This document shows, in pieces, positions 22,944 through 31,900 of a DNA stretch of 33,555 nucleotides; within the stretch, counting starts at the first letter, position 1, and the number at the start of each line of letters is the position of its first letter. A program made the position numbers and the translations under genes. The notes under the pieces were generated by a model. It saw nothing but the letters and a program-made list of their open reading frames with translations, ran no database searches and had not been told where the DNA came from. This DNA comes from a virus, in IMG/VR virus record IMGVR_UViG_3300042261_000306, positions 1 through 33,555 of that record; one strand, 5' to 3'.

Positions 22944-25900
22944 ATGGACGACTCCACACTGGACCCCTTTGCAGCGTCAGAAAACGCCGCACCAGACCCC
23001 GGCACCTTCGCGGCGGTGACTGGCTTGGCTGGCGGTGCGCAGGGCGAATTGGCGGCACAGGCGGCGAACAACATGCCGGTTGCCGCGCGTCCACCCGCGC
23101 AGCAGACTTCGCCCACGACTGCGCCCGCGCCGGAAAAACCAGCCGAGAATCCCGTCGCGCAGGATGATCCCTTCGCAGCGGAAGAATCCTTCGCAGGGCA
23201 GGCGGTCGGCGTGACCAAAAGCCCGACGGACGCGATGGAGACTGCGGCGGCAAGTCGGAGCATGGCAACACGGGATACGGAACTGAATCCGCCACCGCCA
23301 GAACTGACCGGCGTTTCCAAGAGCCAGAAGGCGGCGTGGAAGCAGGGCGAGAAGGTCAAGGCAATCGGCGGATGGGAAGTCGCAGGAAGGACGCTGGCAG
23401 AGGAAACGGGTCCGTTTGCGGCAGGCGCGGCGGCTGGAATGGCGTCCTTTGGGCCGGCAGCAGAGGTGGGTCTATTCCAGGGTGGTCCGTATTGCGCACT
23501 GGCGACCGGCACGGCGGTCAGTACAATCAATGCTATCGGCGCGGCTACCCTTGTGGCACACGCGCAAAAACGACTGCAAAACCTCGTCAACTCTCCCGAG
23601 TACATGGAAGAGGACCGGCGAATCAGGCAGCTGGCCGCGCAAGAGCATCCGCAGGCCGCTGGCGCAGCCGCAATGATTCCCGGCATGGCGATGTTGTTGA
23701 CGCCGCAGGGAGAGGCGCAGCTTACACGGAAACTTTTGCAGCGCATGATTGACGGCGGCAAGGCTCGTTCTGCGCAGTCCGTGTTAAGGGCGCGTGCGAT
23801 CATCGAAGGCGGCGGCGTGCTGAAAAGCGCAACCGGATTCGGCAGGATGTCGGGCGCGGGTGCGGGTATCGCCAATGAAGAGGCGGGGGAGCCGGTTGCC
23901 AGCATTGGCGATGAAACCATCAAGGGTTTGGCGATGGGCGGACCCTTGCACTTCATGCCGATGGCGACAAAGGTGCTTGGCGACTCCCTTGCGGCCAAGG
24001 CGCCAAAGGGAATGACCGCCGCGCTTGCCTTGGCGTTTTCCAGCGAAGCATACGATGCGACATTCCGGGGCAAGCCGTTTGATGCGCAAAAGGTTTTGGA
24101 TGAAGCCAAGAGCAATGTCCCGGCATTTGTGCTGATGGAGGCGTTTCCCAAGGTGCTTTCCATGATGGCGCGGAAGCCAACCGAATCGCGGCCCGTTTCG
24201 GCCATCGACGACCCCTTCGCGCAGCCCGAGAACGCGCCAATTCAGAAACCCGGCGCGGTGCAACTTGTCGGAAATCACACCGACGCCACGCGGGAAGTTG
24301 CTGACTCCGCGCAGGCCGCAATCGACAAGCGCGGACTGAAGGTGCCGGTGCAGGTCCATGCGGACAGCGAGAGCCTGGCGCGGGCAATCGGTGCGCCGGT
24401 CACGATGAAGGCAGACAACGCGACAATCACTTCGCCGGACAATTCGGACAGCGCGAAACTCAAGGTGTCGGCATACCACGGCACGCCGCACACGTTTGAA
24501 CCGGAACCTGGTTCTCCGTTGGGCAAGGTGAAAAAGGAGAAAGTCGGCTCGGGCGAAGGCGCGGCGGCATACGGATGGGGCGTGCTGTATGCGGCTGAAA
24601 ACAAGGGCGTTGCGGACACGTACACAAAAGCCGGAGACCCCGCGCAGCGGTTCAAGGTTCTCGCGCACGAACTTGCCAAAGCGCAAGGAAGGTCAAACAC
24701 GGTTGAGGTGGATGGTCAGGTGTTGAGCGACTATCAGATGGCGCGCCGCCTTCAAGACAAGGATGCCGAGTTCATTGCCAAACTTCCCGAGAACATCCGT
24801 AACAAGATTGAACAAGCGGAGCGGGGCAACCTTTATCACATCGAAGTCAACGCAGAACCCGAGGACATGCTGGATTGGGACAAGCCGTTGAGTGAGCAGA
24901 GCGAGGGCGTGCGGAAAGCGCTTGGCAAGCATCTGGTCAGGTCAGAATACAACGTCAATGGAAAAGGGCTTTCCAGTTTTACAGGAAGCGCGGTGCTTGG
25001 CGTCAAACTTCAATCTGAATTACGGAAGACGGATGGAGACGTAATGACAGCACTTCGCAATCTGCGAAGCATAGAGACAGGCACGGACTTGTGGAGGAGC
25101 CAAGTTGACCATGCGCTGTCGCTCGACTGGTCGGGTCTTAGAAAGTCGGAGCAAGAAAAACCTTGGAGCGGTCAGGGTCTGTACAGGGAACTAGCGGATG
25201 CGCAAACTCCAAAAGCCGCCAGCGAATACCTAGCGTCCCTCGGCATCAAGGGCATCCGGTACGCGGATCAGGGGAGCCGTGGCGCTCCGGTTGTCCGTCC
25301 AGTGACCAGCAGCCGCACGGGTGACACGCTTTGGCAGGTAGATGTTGGCGGCGGGACGCAGCCGATGGAGTTCGCCAGCAAAGCGGAAGCCGACGCCAAA
25401 GCCGCAGAGATGGCGAATAGCAAGACCTACAACTACGTCATCTTCGACGAGAACGACATCCGCGTGATCGGGCGCAATGGAGAAGTGTTGCCGCCGTCAG
25501 AGGCCATGAATGTCGAACCGCGCTTCAAGAAGTCCGCGCCAGACTCCATCGCAGCCGCAGCGAATATCACAAAGGGCGAAGTCCACATCGACTCATCCGC
25601 ACCCGAGTATCGCAACGCGGACGGCACGGTGAATCACAAGGCGGTCGAAGCGGCGGTCGTGCATGAGGCAATCGGGCACGTCGGCATAGAGCGTGCATTG
25701 GGAAAAGAAAAGTTTTCCCAAATGGCGGTATCGCTTGCATCCTCGTTGTCTCGGAATGAGCGTCGGGCGATTGGCGAACAGTGGGGAATGAACTACACCA
25801 AACCGGAAGATGCCAGCCTGACCCGCGAGCAGCGCAAGGAAAAGCGGGACAAGTACATTCTGGAAAATATCGGCGCAGAACACTTGGCGACCATCGCGGA

Positions 25901-28900
25901 GAACGCGCAACTTGGCGGCGTATGGCGGTCGATCATGGACAAGGTTGTTGTGGCGTACAACCGGACGCTGCGTGCGATGGGTGCGCCACGGGACTTCACC
26001 GACGCGGAAGTGCGGGACATTCTGCGCAAGGGTGAGCGTGCCGCACGGAAAGGCGATTTTGGTGCAGCAGAGTTCACAACCGGTGCGGATATGCGTGCGA
26101 AGGCGGGGCAGCAGGCGGGCGTTACACCGGAGCGCGACGCCCGCTTCCGCGAGTTGACGAAGACATGGCCGGGGGGCGGGCAGGCGCAACAAACCGGAAT
26201 GGAAGGCGCACTGCGGGCGCGATGGACCGCCGACGCAATGCAACACGCTGATTATCTGATTGCAAACGGAGAATCTGTTGGTGTCGGATCGTTGAACAAG
26301 CGCGTACTCGACCTCGTGTCTAAACTTCGATCCATCGGGATAGACTTCGATGCACCATACTTGAGCGCAAGCAAGGGACTGCCGAAGTTCCGCGCCGAAG
26401 CGATTGAGTTGGCGAGCAAAGCCAAGGATGCCATTCGGAGCAAGGCGCAACCAGCACAACCCCCCGCCTCCATCCCCGCCGCGTGGGCCGCGTGGAAGTC
26501 CGCTCACCCCGCCGAGTACGCCGAGCTTGAGAAGATGCGGGCGGAGGTGCTGAAGGAGCAGGCTCCGCAACCTAGGCAATCGTGGCGCAACGCCTACGAA
26601 ATGGGGAAGCGAGCCAAAGCAGACGGCGTGCGATCAGAGCGCGAGTTCTTCGAGGCAATGACCACAACGGAACTTGATTCGCTTCCATCGGAATCTCCAG
26701 GATGGAATGCGTTTTTCAGGGCCGGTTTCTACGACAAGGATATGCCTGAATATGTCACCGGATGGCGCTACGGCAAGATACCAGAATCAGACCAATCCAC
26801 CAACTTCCGCGAGCAAATAGCGGAACGCGGCGTGTCGCTGATGCGGCTGGACGGCGAAGAATCATCGTCTGGTGCAAAGGTATATGAGATGTTCAACCGC
26901 AAAGGTAACATGCTTCACGTTGGCGGGTGGTATGCCGGGCGCGGGACAGATGGAGAACCGCTTATTGTTGGCGCGAAGGAAATCAAATCCGCCGAAGTCG
27001 CCCCCGACGACACGGGCCGCATACCGCCGCCGAGCGAGTGGGGGAATAGTGGCACGCCTGATATACGAGACGTGTCCAAAGGGGTACATGCAAGCATGGA
27101 GTTGCCGAATGAGGGTGCTGAGGGCAAGAAACTGCCTCAGCCTGGCTATGAGAAACCGGGCGAGGATGCGGCGGCGGACGCCCGCTTCCGCGAGTTGACG
27201 AAAACGTGGACGCCCGTGGGCGGTGATATTTTGCCGCATACTGCGGTGTCAAACACTCCCGGCACATGGCGATACATTGACTCATCCAAACAAAGAGTTG
27301 AGCAGCTCCAGTCATTGAATGTCAGCGCACTCCCAGTGACCAAAGGAAATCGCATATACGCCGAGACCGTTGACCGATACATTCGCAATCGCACGGACAA
27401 ACATCCGGTCGTGTTCCTCGACTCGAAAACCGGAAAGTATTTTGTGGACGACGGAAACCACAGAATCCAAGCAGCTAAAGCGCGAGGCGAGAAAACTGTA
27501 CTGGCGTGGGTGCGCAAAGGACTGACTGGCGGAATGCCAGACCCGCGCCTTGACGCAGCCCCTCCCGCCGACATCCGCTACAAGGCGGGTCTGACACCCG
27601 AGCAGATACGCCAGCGCGAAGAGTTTGGAAAGAAGCGCGACGCGGAAGTTGCCTTGGCAAGTCAGCAGCGGCAGTCAAGAATTGCCGAACTGACGCAGCG
27701 CATTGCAGACGAAAACAAGTCCCTTCAGCGCGACCCAGTGACCGATAAGCCCGTTGGATTGACGCCTGAGCAGGTTGCGTTGCGGCAGGAATACAAATCT
27801 CTCATGCAGAAAGAGATGGAGTATGTCTTGGCGCAAGAGTCTGTAGGGAGTGGCTACGGCGTTGGGCAGACTCCCGAGCAGGCGGCGGAACAGGCGCGTT
27901 TGCGTCAGGAGCGCGACCGGCAGACGGCCACAATGGACGTTCAGAACCAGGCGGCGCGACAGGCGGCAGCCGGTGGACCGCCGCAGCCCGCACAGCCGGT
28001 CGCAGAGAAGAAAACGCGCAACCGCCAAGGTCCGCGACAGGGTTGGGAAGAACGTGCGCCCGCGATGCGCCAGGAGCAGAACGTGCGCTTCATGGCGGGG
28101 AAGAAGCGCGTCGATGGAGAGGAACAACCCGACCTACTTCCCGCAGACCAGCAGCCGTTCAATCTTGCGCAGGAACAGTCCGCGCTCGACCCTCAGGCAA
28201 TCGACCGACAGATGGCCGACCGCAAGCGCAAAGCGGATCAGGACCGCCAGCAGCAGGAGTTTCGGTTTAAGGCGGGAAAGAAGAAGGATAAGAGCGGATG
28301 GGCGGTCAACAAGATTGTGCTGCAAAGACTCTACGACCGCGAAAACAAGAAACCTCCAGAGCAGCGGCGCACCGACAAGGAGTTGCGCGAACTGGCCTTG
28401 CGCCCACCCGTTGACCGAGACACGCAGGTTGGCATCGACCCCGAGCGGATGCCGACGTTGAGTGCCATGATTGAGAACGGATGGTCGATTCGCAACCGGA
28501 AGAACGAAGGCGGCGGCGAATACGACGAAGCCGGAACGTGGAGAGAGTTTGGCCGTTTTGCGCAGGAGATTTTCGGTGGCGAACACGGCGATGCGGCAGA
28601 CATTGTTGCAGACAACCTTGGCCTGACAACATCTGAGATGTGGCGCAGGTTGAGGAACGAAGTCAAGAACTACAAGTCGAAGGCTGCAATGCGCACGGCG
28701 GAAGAGGATCGCATCGAATCCGATCAGGTCCGGGCAGAAGCCAAGTTGCAAGGTCCGCAGGAAGTCTCCGCATACGACTTGGAACAGGGCGATTTGGTCA
28801 AACTCAATGGCCGCTGGCACGAGTTCAGCACGGACGAAGTGAACCAGACCCCCGTGCTGGAACGTTCCACAGGCGAAGTCGTCCCCATGCACGTCAGCGC

Positions 28901-31900
28901 ACCAATGCAGGTAGACGGCGTGGTGCGCAAGGGAGACGTGATTTACGACTTCGAGAAGAAGCGCATGGACGCGGACAGGGCGCAGCTCCGCAAGATCACG
29001 GATCAGGGCGACTTGGTGCCGGCGGATGAGGCGAACCAAGAGAACGCAAACCTTGCGAGACTTGCGCCCGATGAAGCGGAGATTCTCAAGGCTTTCCGCG
29101 CCGGCAAGAAGGCGCAGACCCCCGCAGAGCAGCCCGCCGCGAAGGTTGGCGCGGGTGAGCCTCCGACGGTCGCGCAGGAGCCCGCCAAGCCAGCACTCAC
29201 GCAGCATCTTGTAAACGGCCTTTGGGAGAACAGAGACGCGGACGGTAACCCAGTTGGAGAACTGTACCAGACGCGGGAGGATGCTCAGAAGGCTGCTGGC
29301 ACGACGGTCGGTTTGCAAGAGCCACCAAAACAAACCAATGAGCCTATCCGCGACGATGACGGGAACATTGGACTCACGTTTTCTTCTGACGACAAGGCGC
29401 GTGCGGAAAACGACTTGCCTGAGCGCGACCAGTCCGAAAGACGAAGCAACCGCGAACTGATTGAAACAGCGGCGGATAGCGTGTCAAAAGACCCGCAGTT
29501 GCCGCAGCGGATCATTGACGAATTGAAGGAGACAGGACGCAAGCAGATCACGCGAGAAGAAAGTGGCGTCCTGTTGTTGGAAAAGGCTCGTCGTCAGCGT
29601 AATATGGACGAGGCGCGTGATGCGATGAATGACCTGTCAGAAGAAGCTGCTGAAAACGTGCTTGCGATTCATCGGTGGGAAAAGGCAAAGAACGCTTATC
29701 GTGAAGTATCCGATGTTCATGCGCCTGCCGTTTCAGAGGCGGCAAGGCAGTTGCAGGCACAGCAAGTCAAGCTGGACCCTGACTTGAACTATGTGGAGCA
29801 GGAGAAGTCTCTTGAGGTTGAGCTTGGACGCAAACCAACAGACGATGAAATTGCGGAACGTCACTCTCTTGTAGACTCCCTTCGCAAGGAAATCGCAGCA
29901 CTGAGAGCAAAAGAATCCAGACACGCGGCGATCCTTGCCAAGCGCACAGCTGACGCACGTTTGAGCGAACTGGTTTCTGTGGAGAATGGTGGTGCGCCGG
30001 CACAGGAATACATTGCTCCAGAGATTCTTGAGCGTGCGCGGAAAATCGTCGAGAAACTGGACAAGGCTGCTGATGCTGCTGAAAAAGACTTCATGGCGAA
30101 GTGGCAGACGTTCACGCGTGGCGGCGCAAACGACGTGTCCAAGGCCGTAACGCTACCAGCAGAAATGCTGAAACCGTTGGCACTACGCGGTGCTTCGCTG
30201 TTAGCGCACGGAGCGTTGGACACAGCAGAGTTCACGGCGAAGATGGTAGAGCGATACGGGCCGCAAGTGGTGGCATACATCGGTCAGATTCGCAAGGAGT
30301 CTGACAGGGTTTTACGCGGTGAGGCTGGAGGAGACGCGAAGGTATTGGACGTGATTGGCAAAACGGACGCGAAACCGCTATCGCTCGAAGTGCTGAAAGG
30401 AAAGGCAAAGGCACTGGCCGACAATGGCACTGGAACGGATTTGCTTGGAAACATCATTGACCAGTTGGCGCGGTATCACATTCAATCCGAAGGAATTAAG
30501 ACAATAGACTCCATGACGGATGCCTTGCGCAAGGACTTGTCGGATGCCTACCCACAAATCACAGGTGTGCAGATTCACAATGCTTGGTCCAGGTACGGGA
30601 AATCCACATTGCCAGACCAAGCGGAAACGGAGGTTGCTTTCCGCGACCTCAAGGCGCAGGCATTGAAACTTTCTCAGTTGAACGCGTTGGCAACGGAGTT
30701 GCGCGTAAAGAGAACAGGTGCGCAGCGCGATCCTCCAAGCGATGAAGTTCGTCGTCTGCAACAGAAACTTCACCAGAAGATGAAGGAGGCTGGTGTGTCG
30801 GTTGGAAACACGGCAGAAGAAGAACTGCAATCTATCCAAGCAACCATCGCCAAGCGTCTTTCGCATCAGTTGGCCGACATGCTTCATTATTTGGACACTG
30901 GGGAGAATGTGGAGAAAACCCCCGGAGTTCAATACAGCGAAGCAAACGAGGCTGTCCGAGCAATCAAAGAGCGCGTGCGTGCGGTCATTAACTCCATCAC
31001 CCCCACAGACCCTCAAAAGGTCACCGCAGCAAAGATTGAACGAGCCATTACGCAGTACGAACGGCTTGCGTCGGAAGCGTATCGAATGATGGGCGAAGGC
31101 GTTACGGAACGTCCGAGTGCGGAAGCGCTGCCAGAGACGCCGGAACTCAAATCGGCGCGTGACGCCAAGAATGAGGCATACGCCAAACTCAAAGCGTTGG
31201 CAGAGGCGTCAAAACCGCAGACCAGCAAAGAAGCCCAGCAAGCCATGAGCGACCTGTTGGCGGCTGAAAAGTCATTGGACCGTCTTGAGGGCGGCTCGGC
31301 CAAGGAAAAGGTCGCACCTCGCTGGGAGACTCCGCGCACTTCTGAAACGGCACCCATTCTGGATGAACTGTACCGCGCATGGCAGTCCCTTGCGGAGAAG
31401 CGCGTTGAGAATGAGCGTGCGGAAAAGGACAGTCAAACGTCCAGGGCCATTGAAGCGGACATGAGGCGGGATAAGGCGACCATCGAACGGCTAGAACGCC
31501 AGATTGAGGATACCGCTGGAACGCCCCCGGAGCGGTCCCCGGAAGCGGATGCTGCCCGTGCGCAAAAGAAAGCGGCTGATGCGAAGGCTGCTGCTGACAA
31601 GGATGCGGCGTTGACTCCGGAGCAGCGAGAGTTGAAGCAGCGAATTGCGGACTTGCGTGATGTGCGCAAGACGGTTCAAAAACTTAACGATGCCACGCAG
31701 TCGGCGGAAGAACGGTTGCTGGCGTACAGGATTGCAGGAGCAAGAAAGCGTGCGGACGCGCTTGAGCAGAAGTTAAGTGTCGGAGACACGTCCAAGAAAG
31801 CAGCGGTTGCTCGCATCCGGTACGACACCGGAAAGTACGATCAAAAGTTGAACGAGATGCAGCGGGAGCTTGACGCTCAGATGGCACGAGCGAACACTGC

